Shown piece after piece: positions 6,376-13,506 of a stretch of 14,291 bases of DNA. The translations under genes and the position numbers were made by a program. Numbering within the stretch: the stretch's first letter is position 1; the number at the start of each line of letters is the position of its first letter. The notes beneath the pieces were generated by a model. It was not told the origin of the DNA and did not search any database. It saw only the letters and a list, made by a program, of their open reading frames with translations. The DNA comes from CAZHRJ01 sp964534765 (GTDB lineage Bacteria; Lindowbacteria; 2-12-FULL-62-27), in NCBI GenBank assembly GCA_964534765.1, contig CAZHRJ010000084.1:1-14291 (forward strand). Reading direction: 5' to 3'.

Positions 6376-7119
6376 GTGGTCAGCGTCAGACATCGACAAA
6401 GAGTCCGCGCGCGAAAACTCATCGCGCGGTTAAACGGAGCGTATCCGCGCGCCGTCTGTTCCCTCGCCTATCGCAGTCCTCTGCAACTGCTCATCGCCAC
6501 CATTCTCTCCGCGCAGTGTACGGACGAGCGGGTTAACAAAGTCACCCCGGCGCTCTTTAAAAAATATCGGACGGCCGGAGAATTCGCCGGCGCTCCCCTG
6601 CCTGAAATCGAGGCGGTCATTCGATCCACAGGATTCTACCGAAACAAGGCCCGCAGCCTTAAATTCGCCTGCCGGACCATCTGTGAGCGGTTCGGCGGCC
6701 GCGTGCCGGATACGATGGACGATCTGCTGTCGCTCCACGGCGTTGCCCGAAAAACCGCGAACGTCGTCCTGGGAAACGCGTTCGGGAAAAATGAGGGCGT
6801 CGTCGTCGACACCCATGTCTTTCGCATCGCCAACCGGCTCGGGCTGGTCCGGGAGACAAAAAATCGCGATCGCGTCGAGTCGCGTCTCATGTCGATCATT
6901 CCCCGCGCCGAGTGGACGATTTTCAGCCATCTGCTCATCCACCACGGCCGCGCGGTCTGCAAAGCCCACCGGCCAAAATGCGACATCTGCCCGGTCGAAT
7001 CGCTCTGTCCGAAGGTCGGCGTCAGCCGGCGCGGCGCGGCGTCAGGAAAGGGAGGGTCGAAATCAGAATCAAAATCGCCAGCACAAAAAACACGAGCCGG
7101 AGACCAAGGTGGTCGCTGA
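6376..7119 (+). CDS. nth: Endonuclease III (DNA glycosylase/AP lyase)
   Basis: The product excises oxidised pyrimidines and cleaves abasic sites in base excision repair. From a GTG at 6376 it is 247 aa. The helix-hairpin-helix motif LLSLHGVARKTANVVLGNAF (117-136) carries the catalytic Lys (126), and VVVDTHVFRI (142-151) the catalytic Asp (145). The [4Fe-4S] loop has C195, C202, C205 and C211 in the C-x6-C-x2-C-x5-C pattern. The core opens with SPLQLLIATILSAQCTD (34-50), matching the E. coli enzyme (211 aa). An in-frame ATG at 6271 would add 35 residues of low-complexity, Pro-rich sequence; neither start has a visible SD. After the iron-sulfur loop there is an unusual tail of about 35 residues rich in Gly, Ser, Lys and Arg that is antisense to the end of the convergent MFS gene, a 98-bp overlap. 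Function secure; exact start uncertain. Confidence 0.9.
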   Translation: MVSVRHRQRVRARKLIARLNGAYPRAVCSLAYRSPLQLLIATILSAQCTDERVNKVTPALFKKYRTAGEFAGAPLPEIEAVIRSTGFYRNKARSLKFACRTICERFGGRVPDTMDDLLSLHGVARKTANVVLGNAFGKNEGVVVDTHVFRIANRLGLVRETKNRDRVESRLMSIIPRAEWTIFSHLLIHHGRAVCKAHRPKCDICPVESLCPKVGVSRRGAASGKGGSKSESKSPAQKTRAGDQGGR

Positions 7120-8185
7120 CGATTCCCGCCAACAGGGGGCCCACGGCTGTTCCGATACTCATCGCGGTGTTGAAGAGTCCAATAAGCGCCCCCGGTCCGT
7201 AGATCCGGCCCAGCCGGCCGCTTTCGGCGGTGGCCGCGGCCACGGACAGGCCCGTGCCGATGCTCATAAAAAATAACGGCACCCAGCTCCCCGCTCGACT
7301 CGTCATCCAGGACAGGAGAACCAGACTGAACACATGAATCAATTGGCCGTAGACGATCATTTTCGTCCGGTCGTACCGGTCGGCCATGCGGCCGAATGGC
7401 CGCTGAAGGAATCCGGAAACCAGCAGGAATCCCGAAATGATCAGGCCCAGCGACGTCAGCTTGACGCCGCGCTCAACCGCCAGAAGCGGCAAAAATCCCA
7501 TGATCGAGGAGATGATGACGGCGTTAGCGAATCGAAACAAACAGACCGCCCTCACCTGCGCATCGGCCAGAGACGCGAATATCGATCCCATCGGTTCCTC
7601 CAGCGGCGAGTCCGGGAGCTTCGGCGGAGCGGGCGGGAGGAGCCACAGAACGAAAATGAGTGTCACCATCGAAAGACCGCTGATGGTATAGAACGCGGCA
7701 TCCATGGAGTACTGGTGGGATATCCATCCGCCGATGAGGGGCCCCAGGGCCATGCCGGCGAAGAGAGAGATGGAAAATGTCCCGAGCGATTCGCCCTCCA
7801 TCTCCGGCGGGGTGAGCTGCACCATATAGGCCATCGAGATCGGCGTCACGACGCAGGAGGCCAGGCCCTGAAAAAACCGGATGATGATCAGATCGGTCGC
7901 ATTCCGGGCCAGGGGATAGATCGCCGACAGAATGGCGAAAAAAAAGAGACCGGCCACAATGAACCGTTTGCGCCCGGAAAGATCCGATAGACGGCCAAAT
8001 ACCGGCGTGCCGATTCCGCGCGCGAGCGCGAATGACCCAAATATAAATCCGATGGCAGTGCCGTTTGCGCCGAGGGATCCGGCATAAATCGAGATAAACG
8101 GCGCAACCATCCCGACCCCGAGCATGGTGACGAGGTTGGAGACGAACAGAACCGCAAAGACCTGCCGCCGCGTCGCCGGGTTCAT
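7022..8185 (-). CDS. Major facilitator superfamily transporter (DHA1-like)
   Basis: This 387-aa membrane protein has about 12 hydrophobic segments in two halves, as expected for a proton-coupled MFS exporter or permease. Motif A is present between TM2 and TM3 (GRLSDLSGRKRFIV, about 64-77), and a degenerate copy (GRMADRYDRTKMIV) lies in the second half. The MGAxxGPxxGG-like segment at the end of TM5 reads GMALGPLIGG, which points to the drug:H+ antiporter-1 group; the substrate cannot be inferred. It starts 26 nt downstream of the glgC stop on the same strand, so the two are probably co-transcribed. No strong SD precedes the ATG at 8185. Its last transmembrane helix and basic tail (LTPRRAG) are encoded opposite the end of nth, with 98 bp of tail-to-tail overlap. 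Confidence 0.88.
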   Translation of the reverse strand: MNPATRRQVFAVLFVSNLVTMLGVGMVAPFISIYAGSLGANGTAIGFIFGSFALARGIGTPVFGRLSDLSGRKRFIVAGLFFFAILSAIYPLARNATDLIIIRFFQGLASCVVTPISMAYMVQLTPPEMEGESLGTFSISLFAGMALGPLIGGWISHQYSMDAAFYTISGLSMVTLIFVLWLLPPAPPKLPDSPLEEPMGSIFASLADAQVRAVCLFRFANAVIISSIMGFLPLLAVERGVKLTSLGLIISGFLLVSGFLQRPFGRMADRYDRTKMIVYGQLIHVFSLVLLSWMTSRAGSWVPLFFMSIGTGLSVAAATAESGRLGRIYGPGALIGLFNTAMSIGTAVGPLLAGIVSDHLGLRLVFFVLAILILISTLPFLTPRRAG

Positions 8186-8211
8186 TTTCTGGCTCTGAAC
8201 GGAGGGAGGGC

Positions 8212-9432
8212 TTAGAGTTTCGCGCCCTTGGGAATGACCACGATGCCGGTGTCGCTCACAAAAAAGCGCTTGCGGTCCTCCTCAGGCGCGATCCCGATTT
8301 GAAAATTGGGCGGAATGTGGACTTCCTTGTCGATGATCGCCCGCCGGATGCGCGCATGCCGGCCGACATCGACGCGGTCAAACAAAATCGAATCTTCAAC
8401 GTCGGCGAAGGAATGAATAAAACACCCCGGCGACAGCACCGATCGCCGGATCTTTGAGCCGGAGAGAATACATCCCTCCGACACCAGTGACTCCACCGCC
8501 TCCCCGCGCCGGCCGCCCAGCTCATCGAACACGAATTTGGCCGGCGGGTAGCTGGAAGGATAACTGCGGAACGGCCAGAGTAAATTGTAGAGGTTGAGCA
8601 CCGGCGAAATGCTTCGCATCTCCATATTGGCCTCAAAATAGGACTCCACCGTGCCCACGTCCCGCCAGTATCCGATCTCCTTGTCGCTGGACCCGGGCAC
8701 GGCGTTTTTCGCGAAATCGTAGGCGAAGACCTTCCGGCGTGGAAGCATTTTGTGGATGATGTTTTTCCCGAAATCGTGTTCCGTGTCCTCGTGAGCGTCC
8801 GTGTCGAGCTCATCGAGCAGGACGTCGGCGTTGAAAATGTAGTTCCCCATGGACGCCAGGCATTCCTCCGGCCGGCCCGGAATGGGTTTGCCGTCGACCG
8901 GTTTTTCCTCAAATCCCATGATCTGCCAGTCGGGATTGACCTCGATGATGCCAAAATGAATCGACTGGCTCCTGGGAATCGGAACGGCGGCGATCGTGAG
9001 ATCGGCCTCCATTGTCTGATGATAGGCGATCATTTGTCTCACATCCATCTTGTAGATGTGATCCCCCCCGAACACCGCGACCGCCTTGGCCTTGGAGTCC
9101 CGGATAATGTTCGAATTCTGATAAATCGCGTCCGCCGTCCCCTGGTACCAGGTCTCGCCGACGCGCATCTGGGCCGGGACCGGATCGACGTACATGTTGA
9201 GACTCCGGGGCAGCGCGTAGGTGGAGTTTAAGTGCCGGATAAGGGAGTCGGCCTTGAACTGGGTGAGGACCTTGATCTGGAAAACCCCGGAATTGATGAA
9301 ATTGTTGATGACAAAATCGATGATCCGGTACTTGCCCGCAAACACCACCGCCGGCTTGGCGCGTTCCTGCACCAGCGGCCCCAGCCGCGTGCCGCGCCCT
9401 CCCGCCAGAATCATCGCGAGTGTGTCGATCAT
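8212..9432 (-). CDS. glgC: Glucose-1-phosphate adenylyltransferase (ADP-glucose pyrophosphorylase)
   Basis: The 406-aa enzyme makes ADP-glucose from ATP and glucose-1-phosphate, the committed and allosterically controlled step of bacterial glycogen synthesis. The nucleotide-binding loop LAGGRGTRLGPL (9-20) is followed by RAKPAVVFAGKYRIIDFVIN (24-43), the region of activator-site and catalytic basic residues. GGDHIYKMD (122-130) carries the catalytic Asp, and GFEEKP (173-178) the Lys that binds glucose-1-phosphate. The C-terminal about 120 residues form the left-handed beta-helix seen as hexapeptide-like repeats (GCILSGSKIRRSVLSPGCFI). Length is normal. The ATG at 9432 has no SD, but a -10-like box ends 6 nt upstream, consistent with a leaderless mRNA. 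It is divergent from the CBS-korAB cluster and followed by an MFS gene; no glycogen synthase or branching enzyme is in the window. Function is very secure. Confidence 0.96.
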   Translation of the reverse strand: MIDTLAMILAGGRGTRLGPLVQERAKPAVVFAGKYRIIDFVINNFINSGVFQIKVLTQFKADSLIRHLNSTYALPRSLNMYVDPVPAQMRVGETWYQGTADAIYQNSNIIRDSKAKAVAVFGGDHIYKMDVRQMIAYHQTMEADLTIAAVPIPRSQSIHFGIIEVNPDWQIMGFEEKPVDGKPIPGRPEECLASMGNYIFNADVLLDELDTDAHEDTEHDFGKNIIHKMLPRRKVFAYDFAKNAVPGSSDKEIGYWRDVGTVESYFEANMEMRSISPVLNLYNLLWPFRSYPSSYPPAKFVFDELGGRRGEAVESLVSEGCILSGSKIRRSVLSPGCFIHSFADVEDSILFDRVDVGRHARIRRAIIDKEVHIPPNFQIGIAPEEDRKRFFVSDTGIVVIPKGAKL

Positions 9433-9438
9433 GCCGGC

Positions 9439-9467
9439 ACTTTATCCTATTTATCCGGATCTGTCAC
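9439..9467 (-). promoter_or_regulatory. Candidate leaderless promoter of glgC
   Basis: On the minus strand, GTGACA (9467-9462, 5/6 to TTGACA) and TAAAGT (9444-9439, 4/6 to TATAAT) are separated by exactly 17 bp. Only 6 nt (GCCGGC) lie between the -10 box and the ATG, so transcription would begin at or next to the start codon. No SD is present. Confidence 0.5.
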
Positions 9468-9513
9468 TTGAATCTCCCCGCGCCGGGTAGTACGGTTCGG
9501 CCGGATGGCGCGG

Positions 9514-9542
9514 TTGCGCCGTCCTGAAAATCGGAGTAGACT
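9514..9542 (+). promoter_or_regulatory. Candidate leaderless promoter of the CBS-korAB cluster
   Basis: TTGCGC (9514-9519, 4/6 to TTGACA) and TAGACT (9537-9542, 4/6 to TATAAT) are separated by exactly 17 bp. The ATG at 9550 follows after 7 nt, so the transcript would start at or near the start codon. This geometry mirrors the glgC side and supports 9550 over an upstream in-frame ATG at 9505. Confidence 0.45.
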
Positions 9543-9549
9543 GGACGGG

Positions 9550-10038
9550 ATGAAACAGACGGCCGATTTTTCTCTGGAAGAGATTCTCAAAAATGACAAG
9601 ATCCGCCACCTTCGGCCCCACTCGGCGCCGCGGGTTGGCCGCAAGGCCTCCGTGCGGGACGCGGTGGAGGCGATGCGGAAAACGCGCCGGGGGTGTGTTC
9701 TTGTGTGCCACGGCAAGGACCTGGTCGGGATATTGACGGAGCGGGACATACTGATCAAGCTTCCCGACAACAGCGCCGAACATCTGAGCCAGCCGGTGGA
9801 GGCGGTCATGACGCCCACCCCCCAGAGCGTGTCGATCAACGATTCGATTCTTTCCGCGATCCGGCTGATGATTGAAAAAGGATTCCGGCATCTGCCGGTG
9901 ATCGGCGACGACGGCGCTATCCTCGGCACCATCTCCATCCGCAACGTCCTGGCCTACCTCGCCGAACATTTCCCGCAGGCGGTCTATAATCTTCCGCCGG
10001 TTCCGGGCCAGATCAACGTCGACCGGGACGGCGCCTAG
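9550..10038 (+). CDS. CBS-domain pair protein (first of two flanking korAB)
   Basis: The 162-aa protein is a stand-alone Bateman module. CBS 1 spans about 25-75 (VGRKASVRDAVEAMRKTRRG, then VGILTERDILIK) and CBS 2 about 85-140 (VMTPTPQSVSINDSILSAIR, then GFRHLPVIGDDGAILGTISI). Such pairs usually bind AMP, ADP, ATP, SAM or cyclic dinucleotides and regulate a partner. There is no catalytic domain. The C-terminus is a short Pro/Val-rich tail. The start is taken at 9550, where the candidate leaderless promoter ends; an ATG at 9505 would add 15 Arg-rich residues. korA begins 6 nt after its stop, so the two are almost certainly co-transcribed. Its second CBS half is clearly similar to that of the zinc-ribbon CBS protein at the other end of the cluster, suggesting duplication. 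The likely role is allosteric control of KorAB, which is inference. Confidence 0.87.
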   Translation: MKQTADFSLEEILKNDKIRHLRPHSAPRVGRKASVRDAVEAMRKTRRGCVLVCHGKDLVGILTERDILIKLPDNSAEHLSQPVEAVMTPTPQSVSINDSILSAIRLMIEKGFRHLPVIGDDGAILGTISIRNVLAYLAEHFPQAVYNLPPVPGQINVDRDGA

Positions 10039-10044
10039 ACGTCG

Positions 10045-11946
10045 ATGGAACCGAGGCCAAAAAGACAAATCCCGACCGAGGATGTCGGCAACATCGTGAT
10101 CCGGTTTGCCGGAGATTCCGGCGACGGCATGCAGCTGACCGGAATGCAGTTTACCGACACGTCCGCCATTGTCGGCAATGACATCAGCACCCTGCCCGAT
10201 TTCCCGGCCGAAATCCGCGCTCCGGCCGGATCGCTTGCGGGCGTCAGCGGGTATCAGGTCAATTTTTCCAACTACGATATCCGCACCCCGGGCGACGCGC
10301 CGAGCGCGCTGGTGGTGATGAACCCGGCGGCGCTGAAGACCAATCTGGCCGATCTGGAAAAAGGCGGCATCCTGATCGTCAATTCCGACGCCTTCACGCC
10401 CGACAACCTCCGCCAGGCAGGATACACATCCAACCCGATCGATGACGGCAGTCTCAAATCCTATCGCCTCTATACCATTCCCATCACCAAACTTGTCGAT
10501 ACCGCCCTCAAGGATAATCCCCTCTCCTTCCGTCAAAAGGAGCGATGCAAGAATTTTTTCGCCCTGGGTCTGGTCTTTTGGATGTTCAACCGGCCCATGG
10601 AGCCGACATTGGACTGGATCGGCGATAAATTCAAAAAAAATCCCGATGTGATCGACGCCAACACCCGGGCGCTGACCGCCGGCTTTTATTATGGAGAGAC
10701 CACCGAGGCATTCGAGACGCGATACCAGGTCCAAAAGGCCAAAATCGCTCCGGGAACCTACCGGAAAATCACCGGCAACGAGGCGCTCGCGCTGGGGCTC
10801 ATGTGCGCCGCCGAGCGCGCCGGGAAACATATTTTTTTCGCCGGATATCCGATCACTCCGGCCAGCGACATTTTGCACGAGCTGGCCAAGCACAGGCGGT
10901 TTGGGGTCAAGACTTTTCAGGCGGAGGATGAGATCTCCGCGATCGGGGCCGCGATCGGCGCGGCATTCGGGGGAGAGTTTGCTGTGACCGCGTCGAGCGG
11001 TCCCGGGATCGCATTGAAGACGGAGGCGATCGGGCTGGCCATCATGCTGGAGCTGCCGCTGGTGATCTGCAACATCCAGCGCGGCGGCCCATCGACCGGA
11101 TTACCGACCAAGACCGAGCAGGCGGACCTTCTGCAGGTTGTCTGCGGCCGGAACAGTGAATCCCCGCTGGCCGTGATCGCGCCCGCCACGCCGGGCGAGT
11201 GTTTCAACATGGCGTTCGAGGCATTTCGGATCGCCACCCGATACATGACGCCCGTGGTAATTTTATCGGACGGTTATCTGGCCAACGGCGCGGAGCCCTG
11301 GCCGATTCCGAAAGTGGACGAACTGCCGCGGATTCAGGTTCATCATCCGGCGGCGCCGGATCCGGACGGTTTTTTCCCGTACCGGAGGGATCCGAAGACA
11401 CTGGCGCGGCCATGGGCCATCCCCGGCACGCCGGGACTTGAGCACCGGATCGGCGGACTCGAGAAGGCGGACGTCACGGGGAACGTGAGTTACGACCCTG
11501 AAAATCATGAGCGAATGGTCCGGATCCGGCAGGCCAAAATCGACGGCATCGCCCTCGACATTCCCGACGCGCATGTATTCGGCGGCCCCACGGGCGACCT
11601 TCTGCTGCTGGGCTGGGGCAGCACCTATGGCGCGATTCTATCGGCGGTGGAGCGCGCCCGGGACGCCGGACACGATGTATCAAGCGTTCATCTTCGCCAT
11701 CTCAACCCATTCCCGAGGAATCTGGGAGACGTTCTCAAGAAGTTCCGCCGCGTCCTCATTCCGGAAATGAATCTCGGCCAACTCCGTTGGCTCATCCGGG
11801 CCAAATACCTCGTCGACGCGATGGGACTCAACAAGGTCAAGGGTCAGCCGTTCAAGATCAGCGAGATCGTCGCGAAAATTGAGGAACTCAAGCCCGGCCG
11901 GCTGACGGCGGCCCGCGAGGCGACCTCGCCGGCGGCGGTCGCGTAA
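10045..11946 (+). CDS. korA: 2-oxoacid:ferredoxin oxidoreductase alpha subunit (gamma-alpha fusion, KorA type)
   Basis: The 633-aa protein is one subunit of a CoA- and ferredoxin-dependent 2-oxoacid oxidoreductase, probably 2-oxoglutarate to succinyl-CoA (reversible). Residues about 13-225 are the gamma domain (IVIRFAGDSGDGMQLTGMQF, 17-36, with a conserved Gly-rich loop). Residues about 240-480 are the pyrimidine-binding alpha domain, with YPITPASD (268-275), FQAEDE (291-296), SSGPGIALKTE (318-328) and GGPSTGLPTKTEQAD (347-361). A C-terminal transketolase-like domain about 500-620 follows (LLLGWGSTYG). This fused arrangement and length match bacterial KorA proteins such as the mycobacterial one (about 650 aa). 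No ferredoxin-like cysteine motifs are present, so electrons must go to a separate ferredoxin. It lies 6 nt after the CBS gene and 13 nt before korB. Substrate preference for 2-oxoglutarate versus other 2-oxoacids is not proven by sequence. Confidence 0.94.
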   Translation: MEPRPKRQIPTEDVGNIVIRFAGDSGDGMQLTGMQFTDTSAIVGNDISTLPDFPAEIRAPAGSLAGVSGYQVNFSNYDIRTPGDAPSALVVMNPAALKTNLADLEKGGILIVNSDAFTPDNLRQAGYTSNPIDDGSLKSYRLYTIPITKLVDTALKDNPLSFRQKERCKNFFALGLVFWMFNRPMEPTLDWIGDKFKKNPDVIDANTRALTAGFYYGETTEAFETRYQVQKAKIAPGTYRKITGNEALALGLMCAAERAGKHIFFAGYPITPASDILHELAKHRRFGVKTFQAEDEISAIGAAIGAAFGGEFAVTASSGPGIALKTEAIGLAIMLELPLVICNIQRGGPSTGLPTKTEQADLLQVVCGRNSESPLAVIAPATPGECFNMAFEAFRIATRYMTPVVILSDGYLANGAEPWPIPKVDELPRIQVHHPAAPDPDGFFPYRRDPKTLARPWAIPGTPGLEHRIGGLEKADVTGNVSYDPENHERMVRIRQAKIDGIALDIPDAHVFGGPTGDLLLLGWGSTYGAILSAVERARDAGHDVSSVHLRHLNPFPRNLGDVLKKFRRVLIPEMNLGQLRWLIRAKYLVDAMGLNKVKGQPFKISEIVAKIEELKPGRLTAAREATSPAAVA

Positions 11947-11951
11947 GGAGG
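11946..11951 (+). promoter_or_regulatory. Shine-Dalgarno deciding the korB start
   Basis: AGGAGG begins on the last base of the korA stop codon. It lies 8 nt before the ATG at 11960 but only 2 nt before the ATG at 11954, so 11960 is the better start. Confidence 0.7.
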
Positions 11952-11959
11952 GCATGGAC

Positions 11960-12997
11960 ATGGAAAAGGGAAATGGCGGCCCGGCGGCGCCGGCGCTGAC
12001 GAAAAAGGATTTTATCTCAGGCCAGGATGTCCGCTGGTGTCCCGGCTGCGGAGATTACGCCATTCTCTCGACCGCACAGAGCGTCCTGCCCAAGCTCGGC
12101 ATTCCGAGGGAAAATTTTGTCATGGTATCCGGAATCGGCTGTTCCAGCCGGTTCCCGTATTATGTGAACACGTACGGATTTCACAGCATCCACGGCCGCG
12201 CGCCAACGTTCGCCACCGGTCTGAAACTCGCCCGGCCCGACCTGTCGATCTGGATCATCACCGGCGACGGCGACGGCCTTTCGATCGGCGGCAATCACCT
12301 CCTCCACATCATGCGCCGCAACGTCGACTGCACCATTCTCCTTTTCAACAACCGCATCTACGGACTCACCAAGGGCCAGTGCTCGCCGACGTCGGAATTC
12401 AACAAAAAAACCAAGTCAACCCCGCTCGGATCGATTGACTATCCCATCAATCCCATTTCAATTGCCCTGGCGGCCGAAGCCACCTTTATCGCCCGGACGA
12501 TCGATACCGATCCCAAACACATGGCGGCGATTTTCCATCAGGCGGCGACGCACAAAGGGACGTCGTTTGTCGAAGTGTTTCAGAATTGCATCATATTCAA
12601 CGACGGCGCGTTCGAGGCCGTTGCCGACAAGACCACCCGGCCGGACAACGCCATTTACCTGGAACACGGCAAACCGCTGGTCTACGGCAAGGACCGCCGA
12701 CAGGCGATCCATCTGGACGGTTGGAAACCGCGGGTGACGACGTTCGATGGCGCGCAGCCGCCGGATGGCCTGCCGACCCACGACGAGACGGCGGAAGATC
12801 CGAGCTGGGCGTATCTGCTCAGCCGGATGGATCATCAGCCGGGATTCCCCGTTCCCTTTGGCGTTTTTCGGCGTGTCCACCGGGAGACCTATGAGGATCT
12901 CCTGTGCGGCCAGATTGAGTCGGCCCGGGCAAAGCATGGACCGAGCGACTTGCAGGAGTTGCTGACGGGCGAAGATACGTGGACGGTGCCGGCATGA
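11960..12997 (+). CDS. korB: 2-oxoacid:ferredoxin oxidoreductase beta subunit (TPP and [4Fe-4S] binding, KorB type)
   Basis: The 345-aa beta subunit binds thiamine diphosphate and one [4Fe-4S] cluster and pairs with KorA. Cluster ligands are visible as WCPGCG (C27, C30), GIGC (C61) and FQNC (C210). The TPP motif begins at GDGDGLSIGGNHLLHIMRRN (102-121) and ends with the NNRIYGLTKGQ segment (130-140). The SGIGCSSRFPYYVN region is characteristic of KorB-type rather than pyruvate-specific enzymes. The C-terminal about 120 residues include the KorB extension with HDETAEDPSWAYLLSRM. Length is normal. The stop overlaps the start of the zinc-ribbon CBS gene (ATGA at 12994-12997), implying translational coupling. 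It should act in the cytoplasm in a reductive or oxidative TCA branch, delivering or using low-potential ferredoxin electrons. Family assignment is very secure; physiological direction is unknown. Confidence 0.95.
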   Translation: MEKGNGGPAAPALTKKDFISGQDVRWCPGCGDYAILSTAQSVLPKLGIPRENFVMVSGIGCSSRFPYYVNTYGFHSIHGRAPTFATGLKLARPDLSIWIITGDGDGLSIGGNHLLHIMRRNVDCTILLFNNRIYGLTKGQCSPTSEFNKKTKSTPLGSIDYPINPISIALAAEATFIARTIDTDPKHMAAIFHQAATHKGTSFVEVFQNCIIFNDGAFEAVADKTTRPDNAIYLEHGKPLVYGKDRRQAIHLDGWKPRVTTFDGAQPPDGLPTHDETAEDPSWAYLLSRMDHQPGFPVPFGVFRRVHRETYEDLLCGQIESARAKHGPSDLQELLTGEDTWTVPA

Positions 12998-13506
12998 TTT
13001 GTCCGCACTGCAATTTCGACAATTACGCGGGCGAGGAAGTCTGCGAGCGGTGCCTGCATGACCTGACTCAGATCGACACCACTCCGCGGCCGAAAAACGA
13101 GGTCCACCGAAGCTTGATCGAGGATCCGGTATCGAAACTGGCTCCTCCGCCTTACGCCCCCTGCCGGCCGCAGGAGACCATTCTGTCCGCGGCGCATCTG
13201 ATGAAGAAAAGCCGGGTCGGGTGCGTCATCGTCGAGGAAAACCGGATTCCCCTCGGCATTTTTACCGAGCGGGACATGCTGATGAAAGTGATCGGCCGGA
13301 GCGTGGATCCGAATCAGGCGACGGTTCGGCAGTTCATGACGTCGCCGGTTGAGGCCGTGCGGGCGTCGGACTCGCTGGCCTATGTGTTGAATAAAATGTC
13401 GATCGGCGGATACCGGCATGTGCCGATCGTGGATGACGCCGGTCATGTCTCCGGCGTTATCTCCGTCCGCACCATTCTTCGATATCTCGCAAATCAACTC
13501 TCCTGA
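12994..13506 (+). CDS. Zinc-ribbon plus CBS-domain pair protein
   Basis: The 170-aa protein begins with a four-cysteine zinc ribbon (CPHC at 3-6 and CERC at 17-20, spaced by 10 residues), then a linker of about 25 residues and two CBS domains. CBS 1 spans about 50-102 (ETILSAAHLMKKSRVGCVIV, then IFTERDMLMK) and CBS 2 about 110-166 (VRQFMTSPVEAVRASDSLAY, then GYRHVPIVDDAGHVSGVISV). The second half aligns well with the CBS protein at 9550-10038. The ATG overlaps the korB stop by 4 nt (ATGA), so synthesis is probably coupled to KorB; an in-frame GTG at 12979 is a less likely start. Its 3' end overlaps the convergent amidohydrolase by 13 nt. The zinc ribbon may mediate protein contact, for example with KorAB, and the CBS pair may sense adenine nucleotides; both are inference. 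Confidence 0.87.
   Translation: MICPHCNFDNYAGEEVCERCLHDLTQIDTTPRPKNEVHRSLIEDPVSKLAPPPYAPCRPQETILSAAHLMKKSRVGCVIVEENRIPLGIFTERDMLMKVIGRSVDPNQATVRQFMTSPVEAVRASDSLAYVLNKMSIGGYRHVPIVDDAGHVSGVISVRTILRYLANQLS

Noticed and set aside
9451..10893. Long minus-strand open frame (about 480 codons) opposite the CBS protein and korA
   Set aside because: It lies antisense to two strongly conserved coding genes, its product has no recognisable family features, and the high GC content of third positions produces such shadow frames.
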